64,000 nucleotides of DNA, taken from Methylocystis sp. H62 (GTDB lineage Bacteria > Pseudomonadota > Alphaproteobacteria > Rhizobiales > Beijerinckiaceae). The notes beneath the pieces are model-generated. The model saw only the letters and a list, made by a program, of their open reading frames with translations, was not told where the DNA came from and searched no databases. Positions 19,149 through 26,239 of this stretch are shown here, in pieces. Each line of letters starts with the position of its first letter. Position 1 is the first letter of the stretch. Location: contig NZ_JADNQZ010000044.1 of assembly GCF_015709515.1 (NCBI RefSeq), positions 1 through 64,000 on the forward strand, given 5' to 3'. The translations under genes and the position numbers were made by a program.

Positions 19149-21212
19149 TCATTCCGCGGCCGTGGCGTGCGGTTCCTCTTCCTCAGCGTCGGGCAGAGCC
19201 GCGTCGTCATCATCGCCGAGAAAATCCGGCAAGGCGTCGCTTTCCTCCGTTTGGACGATTTGCGCGTCGGCCGCCTGCGTTGACGCGCCGCGCAGGGGCT
19301 CGGGCAGCCAGCCGGTTCCCTGAAGCAGGCGCTCCGCTTCGACAGCCATGTCGGATTTTTTCAGATGATCGATCATCTGCGCCGTCGCTTCGCCCTTCGC
19401 TTCGCGCACCGCCGCCAGGATCCGCGCCTTGGTGACCTTGCCGAAATAGCTCTCAACCGTCGGCGTCCAATGCGCGCTCATATCGAGTCCGACATGTTCG
19501 GCCAGTCGATCGGCGTGATCCAGTGGCTTTGAGCGACGTTCGTGTGGAAGCTGCAGCGCGTTGACGCTCTGGCCGACACAAAAGGCGAAAAGCCCGGCCG
19601 TCGACTCGCGATCCGCTTTGACCAGCCAGTCCCAGAGATCGTCCGATTTCTTGGGCAATCGCAATTGCCAATGGCCCTGCGCCTCATCATGTGCCCGCGC
19701 CGTAACGCTATCGGCGAGGCCGGAAGTATAGCCGCCGAGTAGCGCGGATTTGGCGTCGATCTCCACGCAGCCGTCGAAGCGACCGGAAGAGTAAAAGCTC
19801 TTCAGCGCCAGCGCATGGGTCGCCGCGAGAAACGCCGCCTCCGGATCATTGGCGAGGGCGACGCGCAGAGCCAGCGTGCGGTGCGCGGTGAGGTCGCTCA
19901 TCAATCGGTCGGAGAGTTTTGACGAGACTTCCGTCTCGTCCCGGTCGGCCGCGGTTTCATAAGGGTTGCGGACTGCGCCGTCGCCCGCAGGCTTTGGGGC
20001 GACCACAGATCCCCTGGGTTCGCCAGCGGCCGGCGCGCCGGCGGGCTCCTCATCTTCGGGACGGACAAAGCCGCGCTCGACCTTCAGGGTGCCGTCATAG
20101 TCGATGCTGACAAAAATCCCGGCGCGCGGGAGTTCGGTCGGATCGTAGATGGCCGGTCGCTCGTCAACCGCCGCGATTTCCTTTTCGAGTTCCGCGAGCC
20201 TGCGGTCGACCTCTTCGGGAAGATCTTCCGCGCCCTCGTGCTCATCCGACAGCGCGTCATATTCGGCGAGCGCGGCGTCGTAACGCGCCTTCTGCTCCTC
20301 CGAGATCTGCGCAAATGTCGCCGGCAGCCGCCGCAGCCCATTCGTGTGACCATAGGGGAAATCGATCGCGATCTGCGACCATTTCCAGCCTTCGGCGCGC
20401 AGCGCGTCGGCAGCTTCCGCGAGCTTCTCCCGTGCGAGACGGTCGAGCAGCGCCACATCCTGCAGCCAGCCGCCGTGATCCTGCTGGAAGAGATCGCGAA
20501 GGACGACGCCGCCCGCCGCCTCATAGGCTTCAACGCCGACGAAGACCGCGCGCTTGTCACCGGCCTTCACCGCGCCTTCGGTCAGCAGGCGCCGGATCGT
20601 GTAGGGCTCCTTATTGTAGGACCGGCTGAGAGTCTCCCAAACTTCCTCCTGCCGCGCACGGTCGTCGGTGACGCAAAAGGCCATGAGCTGCTCGAGGCTC
20701 AATTCCTCGGCGACGTAAAGGTCGAGCAGTTTCTGGCTCGCCGCCGCGAGTTTCAGTCTCTGTCGCACCACCGGCGCGCCGACGAAAAACCGCGCGGCGA
20801 TCTCGTCAATCGTGACGCCCTGATCCTGCAGATTCTTGAACGCCCGAAACTGATCGAGCGGATGCAGCGCCTGGCGCATCGTATTCTCTGCGAGGGAATC
20901 CTCTTCCTCGATCCCGTCGGTTTTCACGATGCAGGGGACGGGCGCGTTCTTCGCGAGGCGCTTCTGCTTGACGAGCGATTTAAGCGCCGCGAGACGTCGC
21001 CCGCCCGCGCTGACCGCGAATTGCCCTGTTTCGGCGCCCCCGTCGTCCAACACGGGCCGCACGCTCAACGACTGCAGCAGTCCACGCCTTACGATATCCT
21101 CGGCCAGATCCTCGACACTCACCCCCGCCTTGATCCGCCGCACATTCGCATCCGACGCCACAAGCTTGTCGAGCGCGATATCCCGCGCCGCCGTCAGAAC
21201 AATCTTCGCCAT
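19149..21212 (-). CDS. Large ParB/RepB-like partition protein
   Basis: 687 residues. The N-terminal ParB domain shows LDKLVASDANVRR, the arginine patch SAGGRRLAAL and ENTMRQALHPLDQFRAF. A KorB/HTH-like segment follows (VTIDEIAARFFVGAPVVRQRLKLAA). The remaining ~450 residues are acidic and poorly conserved, much longer than chromosomal ParB (about 290). ParB proteins bind parS sites and hydrolyse CTP to segregate DNA; large versions on mobile elements may instead regulate genes. No ParA lies next to it; the only ParA-like gene is the TraL-type one at 57312. The leader carries a conserved stem element and CGGAG. Confidence 0.85.
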   Translation of the reverse strand: MAKIVLTAARDIALDKLVASDANVRRIKAGVSVEDLAEDIVRRGLLQSLSVRPVLDDGGAETGQFAVSAGGRRLAALKSLVKQKRLAKNAPVPCIVKTDGIEEEDSLAENTMRQALHPLDQFRAFKNLQDQGVTIDEIAARFFVGAPVVRQRLKLAAASQKLLDLYVAEELSLEQLMAFCVTDDRARQEEVWETLSRSYNKEPYTIRRLLTEGAVKAGDKRAVFVGVEAYEAAGGVVLRDLFQQDHGGWLQDVALLDRLAREKLAEAADALRAEGWKWSQIAIDFPYGHTNGLRRLPATFAQISEEQKARYDAALAEYDALSDEHEGAEDLPEEVDRRLAELEKEIAAVDERPAIYDPTELPRAGIFVSIDYDGTLKVERGFVRPEDEEPAGAPAAGEPRGSVVAPKPAGDGAVRNPYETAADRDETEVSSKLSDRLMSDLTAHRTLALRVALANDPEAAFLAATHALALKSFYSSGRFDGCVEIDAKSALLGGYTSGLADSVTARAHDEAQGHWQLRLPKKSDDLWDWLVKADRESTAGLFAFCVGQSVNALQLPHERRSKPLDHADRLAEHVGLDMSAHWTPTVESYFGKVTKARILAAVREAKGEATAQMIDHLKKSDMAVEAERLLQGTGWLPEPLRGASTQAADAQIVQTEESDALPDFLGDDDDAALPDAEEEEPHATAAE

Positions 21213-21226
21213 GTCCCTGAACTCCG

Positions 21227-21267
21227 CGACGGATGGGCGAGAGCCTCTCTCACCCTGTTCTCCGTCG
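21227..21267 (-). promoter_or_regulatory. Conserved leader element, copy 1 (parB-like gene)
   Basis: On the minus strand CGACGG (21267-21262) can pair with CCGTCG (21232-21227), enclosing GAGAGAGGCTCTCGC. The 3' arm abuts the ribosome site CGGAG, 11 nt before the ATG at 21212. The same arms, inner GAGAGAGGCTC and CGGAG recur in copy 2 ahead of the gene at 21661. It looks like a cis-acting RNA element controlling translation. Confidence 0.5.
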
Positions 21268-21283
21268 AAAAGCCCAAAGGGCT
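21268..21283 (-). terminator. Short intrinsic-terminator-like hairpin
   Basis: On the minus strand AGCCC-TTT-GGGCT is followed by TTT, ten nt after the stop of the 21293 gene. The stem is only 5 bp, so it may attenuate and not fully stop transcription into the ParB-like gene. Confidence 0.4.
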
Positions 21284-21292
21284 CTCTCGCTC

Positions 21293-21661
21293 TCAGGCCG
21301 CCGCCTCCCCGCCGCCGCAGCCGGGCACGTTCCGCACCTCGGCGCCCGCGCGCGCGTAAGCCTCGGCGACCGCGGCGAGCGGCGCATAGGAGAGCGCGCG
21401 CCAGGGCGGCAGATCGGCTGGCTTGCCGACCGCGATCATCGGACCAGGAACCGCGAGGTCCGCGACCTTTCCCAAATCGACCATGCGGCTATCGATCACG
21501 GGCAAGCCCGCCGCGATCGCCGCGGCTTTGACTGTCTCGCAGTCATAGCCGCTCAGCCAGCCGGCCTCGTAATGCAATGAAAACCCGCCTCTTCCGATAC
21601 TGAGATGCCCACCTTCAGTGGCGAGGGCCTTGGCGATCGTCTCGGCGTAACTGTCGGTCAT
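21293..21661 (-). CDS. Conserved-looking hypothetical protein upstream of parB-like gene
   Basis: A 122-residue acidic-to-neutral soluble protein with no signal peptide or membrane helix. It is rich in Ala and Gly, with patches such as GGHLSIGRGGFSLHYEAGW and a C-terminal GCGGGEAAA tail. I do not recognise a family. The start at 21661 has GGAGG 9 nt upstream and lies just 3' of leader copy 2; the longer frame to 21982 runs over regulatory DNA and is rejected. It precedes the ParB-like gene and shares its type of leader, so the two are probably co-regulated. Confidence 0.65.
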   Translation of the reverse strand: MTDSYAETIAKALATEGGHLSIGRGGFSLHYEAGWLSGYDCETVKAAAIAAGLPVIDSRMVDLGKVADLAVPGPMIAVGKPADLPPWRALSYAPLAAVAEAYARAGAEVRNVPGCGGGEAAA

Positions 21662-21675
21662 GAGCGCAACCTCCG

Positions 21676-21718
21676 CGACGGGCGCGCGGGAGCCTCTCTC
21701 TCGCTTTCCATCCCGTCG
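21676..21718 (-). promoter_or_regulatory. Conserved leader element, copy 2
   Basis: On the minus strand CGACGG (21718-21713) faces CCGTCG (21681-21676), enclosing GAGAGAGAGGCTCCCGC. CGGAGG follows directly and the start codon is at 21661. Arms, inner GAGAGAGGCTC and ribosome site match copy 1 (21227-21267), while the bases between differ. Conservation of paired ends with variable filler argues for a folded RNA. Confidence 0.5.
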
Positions 21719-21868
21719 TGAAGCGCGCTCCCCGCTCTCGCTCTTTGGAAAAGCTTCGGCGAATGGCCCGGCGCGCGGCTGCGGGCGGCAGACTGTCCCG
21801 CGAGCGTGGCTTGACCGACGATGGTCCCGTTTTGGGTGCGCTGCGGCGCGACGCGCAAGCCGGCCAAG

Positions 21869-21884
21869 TCTAATAAACTGGCAA
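21869..21884 (-). promoter_or_regulatory. Shared 16-nt operator, copy 1 (parB-side operon / XRE regulator)
   Basis: TTGCCAGTTTATTAGA on the minus strand. It matches the sites at 31992-32007 (upstream of virB1) and 56879-56894 (upstream of traK) at 14 of 16 positions in all three. It lies in the divergent region next to the tandem-XRE gene, the most likely binding protein. Confidence 0.6.
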
Positions 21885-21963
21885 AAATTCCCGAATTGCC
21901 CTTGGCAGCCGCACGGGAATCTATGACAGTGCGCGGGCGGTTTCGTGAGTTTTTCGGGGCAAG

Positions 21964-22608
21964 ATGGTCGGCAGCGGGCCAAAGCGGTCGCGTAAGGCTA
22001 ATAAAGCGGGGGGTAAGGCTGAGGCGGATCGACGACGCCGGCTCATGGTCGTCACGATCGCTGATCGGCTCGATTCGCCTTATCTTGCAAACCTTGCGAA
22101 CCGACTGATCGCCGAACACGCGGCAAGCGGCTTGTCGAAGCCGGAATTCGCCGAATTCGTCGGCATGTCAGGGTCGCAATTTCGCTATGTGCGTCGCCGG
22201 CTCGGGAACCCGTCCATCACGATGTTGGCGGAAATTTCGAAAAAGCTTCGCGTCCCGCTCTACGAGTTGCTCGAAGCCAAGCCGGTTCGCGATCGTAAGA
22301 ATCCCTCCGGGGCGAAAATGGTCGAGACGATCGGCGCCGTCGTAAACGAGCGCTTCCGCAATAGCGGCCTGACCAAACAGGAATTTGCAAAATTTCTGAA
22401 CGTTTCCCTACCGCAGCTCTACCTCATCACCGATGGCGTATCGAACCCGTCGCTGCTCGTGCTCGTCGAACTCGCGGAACGATTGGACATCAGCTTGTGG
22501 GAATTGCTCGGCGTCGAATCAGCACGCAAACCGGCGAGCGGCGCCAACCGCGCGGCGAAACCAAAAACTTCGCGAGTTGCGCGGCTTCCTGCTCAACGAG
22601 GAGCATAA
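21964..22608 (+). CDS. Transcriptional regulator with two XRE-type HTH domains
   Basis: 214 residues. Two helix-turn-helix units are visible: about 45-90 (GLSKPEFAEFVGMSGSQFRY, then NPSITMLAEISKKLRVPLYELLE) and about 130-180 (GLTKQEFAKFLNVSLPQLYL, then NPSLLVLVELAERLDISLWELLG). The ends are basic (RRRR near 23, KPKTSRVARL at the C-terminus). Duplicated HTH units in one chain suggest binding to an extended asymmetric site as a monomer or a long site as a dimer. It is divergent from the parB-side operon and adjacent to a 16-nt site also found before virB1 and traK, so it is a candidate master regulator of transfer. An internal ATG at 22045 is an alternative start. Confidence 0.8.
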   Translation: MVGSGPKRSRKANKAGGKAEADRRRRLMVVTIADRLDSPYLANLANRLIAEHAASGLSKPEFAEFVGMSGSQFRYVRRRLGNPSITMLAEISKKLRVPLYELLEAKPVRDRKNPSGAKMVETIGAVVNERFRNSGLTKQEFAKFLNVSLPQLYLITDGVSNPSLLVLVELAERLDISLWELLGVESARKPASGANRAAKPKTSRVARLPAQRGA

Positions 22609-22752
22609 GGAGCGAGCGCACAGGGTCCATTCCTTGGTTTGCGCCCCCAGCGCCCGCCTCGACGCCTTGTTGGGTCAGCGATTAGGTCTCCCGCGCGAGG
22701 CCGCGCATTCTGATGAGATATTCACCGCCGCCGCGCTCGCCCAAGGCCGGCC

Positions 22753-23676
22753 TCAGCCGCGCGGAGTCCTGTTCCCGAACCAACCCAAGACCGCCGCGAT
22801 CAAGGCGCGGAGGCCCGTCGCATGGGGCGGTGCCTCCTGGGCTGGGGGCACATCCAGGCGATCCAGATACCGCCGAACGTCGAACATCGGGTCGCCGACA
22901 GCCCTCGCCGGATAGTGCGGGCAAGCCTTGCCGTGCCGCCGCGTCAGGCGGTCGGACGGGACGACCGTCCCCAGGTTGGCGTCGTAGGCAAAGTACGCGC
23001 TACGGGGCGGGTCTCCCATCCAGGGGCTCACCAGTTGCACGACCAGGCCCACGGCCGTCGACGCCAGCACGCCGTTCGGCCAGACGACCTGCGGCCTGCT
23101 GCCGGCGACGCCGTACCGCTGGGCCTCAGCCTTCAGTCGTTCATCGGTGACCAGCTGCAGGCATCGCAAGCAGGGCTCGCCGGGCATCGACAACACGACC
23201 TGGCCGCTAACCAGGCTTTGCCCCGAGCTCGGCAACGGTGTTACGTCCATGCCCATATCGATGTAGGGGATCATGAAGCGGCGGCAGAAGGCCTCGAGTT
23301 CGTCCTTCGAGCCGATATGATCGAGGCCGCCGACAATGATGTCGCAGCCCTTCAGAAGGTCACCAACATCCTGCCACTTGGCGCGGCGCATGACGATCCG
23401 CGCGTCCGGGTTCACCGCGCGGATCACCTGTGCGGCGATCTCCACCTTCGGGCGCTCAGCCTTCACGTCCTCCAGGGTGCCGCCGACCAGCCTGTTGAGA
23501 TTGGTCAGGGTGATGATGTCGTCGTCGAGGAGGACGAAGCCGCCGATCCCAAGGTGGGCCAGCTGCTGGGCCACATGCGAGTTGCCGCCGCCCAGTCCGA
23601 CCAGGCCGACGGTCGCCGCCGCCAGCCGCGCGTCACTGTTCGCGCCGAGGAAGCTTTGTCGATCAAGCCAGGTCAT
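22753..23676 (-). CDS. E1-like ThiF-family adenylyltransferase of ubiquitin-like operon
   Basis: A 307-residue enzyme expected to adenylate the C-terminus of the partner ubiquitin-like protein and pass it on as a thioester. The nucleotide-binding loop is GLVGLGGGNSHVAQQL (24-39), followed by LLDDD (49-53) and the Arg-finger region NLNRL (59-63). MPGEPCLRC supplies C169 as candidate catalytic Cys, with C172 and C252 perhaps binding zinc. GVLASTAVGL is the E1 crossover-like helix. The C-terminal ~35 residues are a Pro stretch and a hydrophobic helix (LRALIAAVLGWF), not usual in ThiF. It overlaps the JAMM gene by 14 nt and ends the operon. Confidence 0.9.
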   Translation of the reverse strand: MTWLDRQSFLGANSDARLAAATVGLVGLGGGNSHVAQQLAHLGIGGFVLLDDDIITLTNLNRLVGGTLEDVKAERPKVEIAAQVIRAVNPDARIVMRRAKWQDVGDLLKGCDIIVGGLDHIGSKDELEAFCRRFMIPYIDMGMDVTPLPSSGQSLVSGQVVLSMPGEPCLRCLQLVTDERLKAEAQRYGVAGSRPQVVWPNGVLASTAVGLVVQLVSPWMGDPPRSAYFAYDANLGTVVPSDRLTRRHGKACPHYPARAVGDPMFDVRRYLDRLDVPPAQEAPPHATGLRALIAAVLGWFGNRTPRG

Positions 23677-24178
23677 GGGCCCCCCATTCGCGCTGCATCG
23701 GCGCGTCGATACGCTGGAACTGGTCGATGGTCACCGGCGGCCGGTGGTTGGCCAGCCACAGGAGGCCGTGGGCGGCGTCGTTGCTTAGGACAAGCAGGCC
23801 GTGCGGCATACGCGGCGTGGTTTCGAAGAAACCGGGGACGAAGTCCTTGGCGCTGTTCAAGTCCACGCCGCTGAACCCTGGCTTGCCGTGGCCGCCGTGC
23901 GTGTGGACGTGCAACAGCGCCGCCGCAGGCCGGTAGGCCGACTGCACGGCCTTGCGCATGGCTGCCGAGCCGATCTTGGCTCCGACCTTGCGGTTGACCT
24001 CGTAGTCCTCATCCGCGACCGGCATATAGTCGCGGACCGTTAGAAGCAGGCGGTCGCCGAGGTCGGCGGCGCCGGCCGTGAAGAAGCCCACGCGTTCGTA
24101 GGCGAAGGCGTGCGGCCGATGGAGGTCCTGGCGGACGGCGTCCAGCAGCCGGCCGTCGATCTTCAGATGTACCGTCAT
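23663..24178 (-). CDS. JAMM/MPN metalloprotease (JAB domain) of ubiquitin-like operon
   Basis: 171 residues forming a single JAB domain. The zinc site is complete: E28, then H92-T-H94 in LLHVHTHGGHGKPGFSGVD, with S103 and D106. These proteases cut isopeptide bonds or trim ubiquitin-like precursors. I start it at 24178, where the ATG overlaps the E2 stop as ATGA; the longer frame has no ribosome site. It lies between E2 and E1 in a fully overlapping operon, so it very likely processes the poly-Ubl protein or removes it from targets. Confidence 0.9.
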   Translation of the reverse strand: MTVHLKIDGRLLDAVRQDLHRPHAFAYERVGFFTAGAADLGDRLLLTVRDYMPVADEDYEVNRKVGAKIGSAAMRKAVQSAYRPAAALLHVHTHGGHGKPGFSGVDLNSAKDFVPGFFETTPRMPHGLLVLSNDAAHGLLWLANHRPPVTIDQFQRIDAPMQREWGAHDLA

Positions 24179-24507
24179 TGCAGCGGCCTCAAATGCGCGC
24201 CCAGGATCTCGTCCCAGCCGAGGCCGGGATCGACGCCGTTCCACGACATGGCGTGCCATGGCGCGCCGAGGATGTTGTGCGTGGTCCAGTTCTGGCCGCG
24301 GTTGGGGAAGGGCTTCGACAGGAAAAGGCGGGAGACGTAGCCGCTGTGCTGGCGGGGGCAGAGCAGGCCGTCGACCGTCTCCACCGCGCCCGCGTGCTGG
24401 ACCCGCAACTCCGGAAGATGGACGAGCGGTTGCCCGCCATCTTCGTGGAGTTCGGCCCGACGGCAGATCCGGCGAAGCTTGCGCAGTTCTGACGCCGGGT
24501 CCCTCAC
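24175..24507 (-). CDS. E2-like ubiquitin-conjugating protein (prokaryotic E2 family E)
   Basis: 110 residues. The core DGLLCPRQHSGYVSRLFLS holds the presumed thioester Cys C50 followed by PRQH (H54), and GQNWTTHNILGAPWHAMSW forms the conserved C-terminal part. It starts at a GTG that overlaps the poly-Ubl stop (GTGA), so translation is coupled. No RING or other E3-like gene is present, so transfer to targets would be by E2 itself, as in related bacterial pathways. The short N-terminus, without a clear first helix-strand unit of eukaryotic E2, is typical of this bacterial group. Confidence 0.85.
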   Translation of the reverse strand: MRDPASELRKLRRICRRAELHEDGGQPLVHLPELRVQHAGAVETVDGLLCPRQHSGYVSRLFLSKPFPNRGQNWTTHNILGAPWHAMSWNGVDPGLGWDEILGAHLRPLQ

Positions 24508-25211
24508 GACGAGTGCCCCGCCGGCGGGTGCGAGGAGAACTCCATGCCCTCGCGGATCTTGATGTGCTCGCCCGGCTTCAGCTCGCGGAACTCGCCGTCC
24601 CGCTCAATCAGGTCGAGCAGGTAGCCAGCCGGGGCGGAGAACACCGCGATCAGCTGTTCGGTTGTGTAAACACCCCGTTCCAGCTCGAACGGCGCCTCCT
24701 TGTAGTAGACCGTCACCGTCTTGGGCGGGTTGCGCAGCATCAGCCGCTCCACACCCTTGCCGGCCAGGTCCACCTGGTCGTCGTCGTCGAGGACGACGTC
24801 GCCGTCCTCGTTGTCGAGCACGAGCACCCGCCCATCCTCAACCTTGGCCAGGAACTTGATGTGCTTGGCCGCCAGCTTCGCCTTCGGCCACTTCATCGAG
24901 AGCCCCTCCACGGTGAAGCGGTGGAGGTCATCGCCGCGTGTGACGAAGAAGCGCTCGACGCCTTCCTCGCCCAGGTCGACGGGTTCGGTGGGGCGGATCG
25001 ACTCCAGCTCGCCAGAACGCAGGTGGCGCAGGATGACGAACGCCTCGATCGGATGGGCGCCGGCGGCTTCAGCGATCTGCGCGCCGACCACCGTGCGGTC
25101 GTCGAAACGCACGCGGCGGAACTGGAAGGTTTCGTCACCAAGCTCGACCGAGAAAACGCCGGCGGCGTCTCGGTCGATGGCGCTCTCCTCCTGGGGAATG
25201 AGCTGGGTCAT
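24504..25211 (-). CDS. Poly-ubiquitin-like protein (multiubiquitin family, three beta-grasp units)
   Basis: 235 residues made of three ubiquitin-like repeats: about 18-90, 98-160 and 164-226. Each ends in a similar closing strand (LGEEGVERFFV, LAGKGVERLML, LKPGEHIKIREGMEF). The chain ends PPAGHSS, with no terminal Gly-Gly. It starts the four-gene operon; start 25211 has GAGGTG upstream. Encoded with E1, E2 and JAMM it is the presumed modifier. Whether it is used whole, trimmed after the third repeat or polymerised cannot be seen. The region looks richer in GCC/GTC codons than its flanks, suggesting separate acquisition; I did not compute this. Confidence 0.88.
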   Translation of the reverse strand: MTQLIPQEESAIDRDAAGVFSVELGDETFQFRRVRFDDRTVVGAQIAEAAGAHPIEAFVILRHLRSGELESIRPTEPVDLGEEGVERFFVTRGDDLHRFTVEGLSMKWPKAKLAAKHIKFLAKVEDGRVLVLDNEDGDVVLDDDDQVDLAGKGVERLMLRNPPKTVTVYYKEAPFELERGVYTTEQLIAVFSAPAGYLLDLIERDGEFRELKPGEHIKIREGMEFSSHPPAGHSS

Positions 25212-25301
25212 GGGGTGGTTCACCTCGGTCTTGGGTTCAGGGCCAACGCCGGCCCGCGACAATGGTGATGACAGCAATTCCTCACGGAGTCAATATAACG
25301 C

Positions 25302-25330
25302 ACTATCGCTGGCGTTTATGTTTGTGTAAA
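25302..25330 (-). promoter_or_regulatory. Predicted promoter of the ubiquitin-like operon
   Basis: On the minus strand TTTACA (25330-25325), a 17-nt spacer and GATAGT (25307-25302) form a sigma70-like promoter. Transcription would begin near 25295, leaving a leader of about 84 nt before the ATG at 25211. Repeats of ATGACAGC (25268-25275) and its inverse GCTGTCAT (25370-25377) flank both promoters and may be binding half-sites for the divergent regulator. Confidence 0.45.
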
Positions 25331-25351
25331 GCACATTAGATGTCAGCTCCA

Positions 25352-25380
25352 TTGACACAGCTTCGCAAAGCTGTCATTAT
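25352..25380 (+). promoter_or_regulatory. Promoter with operator in its spacer, giving a likely leaderless mRNA
   Basis: A consensus -35 TTGACA (25352-25357), exactly 17 nt, and -10 CATTAT (25375-25380). The spacer is filled by the palindrome ACAGCTT-CGCA-AAGCTGT (25357-25374). The XRE start codon begins at 25387, seven nt after the -10, so transcription probably starts at the ATG itself. No ribosome site precedes the ATG, which agrees. Confidence 0.65.
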
Positions 25381-25386
25381 GTTTGC

Positions 25387-25713
25387 ATGGACGACATGGA
25401 AATCTACCGGCAGCTTGGCAAAAACGTCGCACGCCTACGGAACGAGAGGGGCAGCACTCAGGCCGAGATCGCCGCGCAGATCGGGCTGACCCGCGCGTCG
25501 CTCGCCAATATCGAAACCGGTCGCCAGAAGGTCCTGATGCACCACGTCTTCCGCCTGGCCAACGCGCTCGACTGCGCCTCCATCATCGAACTCGTGCCCG
25601 CGAGCTTTGATTTCTCCGACGACGTCCAGCCGATCACCACCCACGGCAGTCCACTCAGCCAGCAGCAGCATGCGCTGGTGCAGCGGTTCGTTCAGTCAGC
25701 CGGAAAGCGCTGA
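25387..25713 (+). CDS. XRE-family repressor of the ImmA/exonuclease unit
   Basis: A 108-residue regulator. The HTH covers about residues 8-62 (LRNERGSTQAEIAAQIGLTRASLANIETGRQ), followed by a short C-terminal arm without an enzymatic domain. It is the first gene of a plus-strand unit with ImmA/IrrE 2 nt downstream. XRE/ImmA pairs commonly act as a repressor and the protease that cleaves it under stress. The palindrome inside its promoter implies autoregulation, and the divergent ubiquitin-like operon could be under the same control. Confidence 0.85.
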   Translation: MDDMEIYRQLGKNVARLRNERGSTQAEIAAQIGLTRASLANIETGRQKVLMHHVFRLANALDCASIIELVPASFDFSDDVQPITTHGSPLSQQQHALVQRFVQSAGKR

Positions 25714-25715
25714 CC

Positions 25716-26228
25716 ATGGCGGACAAGGCCAAGGCCCGCGCGGCGGCGCTCCGACTCATCGAAGAACACGGTGTGCGCGCCGCGCCTGTACCGCTTGATC
25801 GCATCATACGGGCGGCCGGCGTGGTCGTGCAGTATGGGCCTTTCGATGGAGAACTTTCGGGGATGGCCTTCATCAAGGACGGCCAGCCGATGATCGGCGT
25901 GAACTCTCTTCACGCCTCGACCCGCCAGAGGTTCACCCTGGCGCACGAGCTTGGACACATCCTCCTCCACCGACCTGTGCTCGAGGCCAGCGGCGTGCAT
26001 GTCGACAAGGGGAGCCTGCGGCGCGACAGCTTGGCCTCTGAGGGCGTCGATGATCAGGAGATTGAGGCTAATAACTTCGCGGCCGAACTCCTGATGCCCG
26101 AGCCGCTACTCGCCGCCGCCCTCGATGGCCACAACCTCGACTTCGAAGACGAGGAGGCGGTCCAGGCCCTGGCTAAGAAGTTCAAGGTCAGCACCATGGC
26201 GCTGCAATTCCGAGTTCAGCGGATCTAA
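25716..26228 (+). CDS. ImmA/IrrE-family metallopeptidase
   Basis: 170 residues. The zinc protease motif HELGH (77-81) and downstream Glu in EIEANNFAAELLMP (about 115-128) are intact, as in phage ImmA and Deinococcus IrrE. It has no signal peptide. GGAAAGCG precedes the ATG and the gene starts 2 nt after the XRE stop. Its likely substrate is the XRE partner; cleavage would release the promoter at 25352 and perhaps the divergent ubiquitin-like operon. Confidence 0.9.
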   Translation: MADKAKARAAALRLIEEHGVRAAPVPLDRIIRAAGVVVQYGPFDGELSGMAFIKDGQPMIGVNSLHASTRQRFTLAHELGHILLHRPVLEASGVHVDKGSLRRDSLASEGVDDQEIEANNFAAELLMPEPLLAAALDGHNLDFEDEEAVQALAKKFKVSTMALQFRVQRI

Positions 26229-26239
26229 AGGGTGGACCA

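Larger units (their letters stand above)
21662..21963. promoter_or_regulatory. Divergent regulatory region between parB-side operon and tandem-XRE gene
   Basis: This 302-nt stretch has no credible gene. It contains leader copy 2 (21676-21718) for the minus-strand gene and one copy of the 16-nt shared operator (21869-21884, minus strand). It must hold promoters in both directions. Its middle part is AT-rich compared with the flanks. Confidence 0.6.

Noticed and set aside
20238-21359. Plus-strand open frame of about 373 codons
   Set aside because: Antisense to the ParB-like gene, with a biased Arg/Leu-rich translation and no family features.
22822-23874. Plus-strand open frame of about 350 codons
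   Set aside because: Antisense to the E1-like and JAMM genes, whose catalytic motifs are intact.
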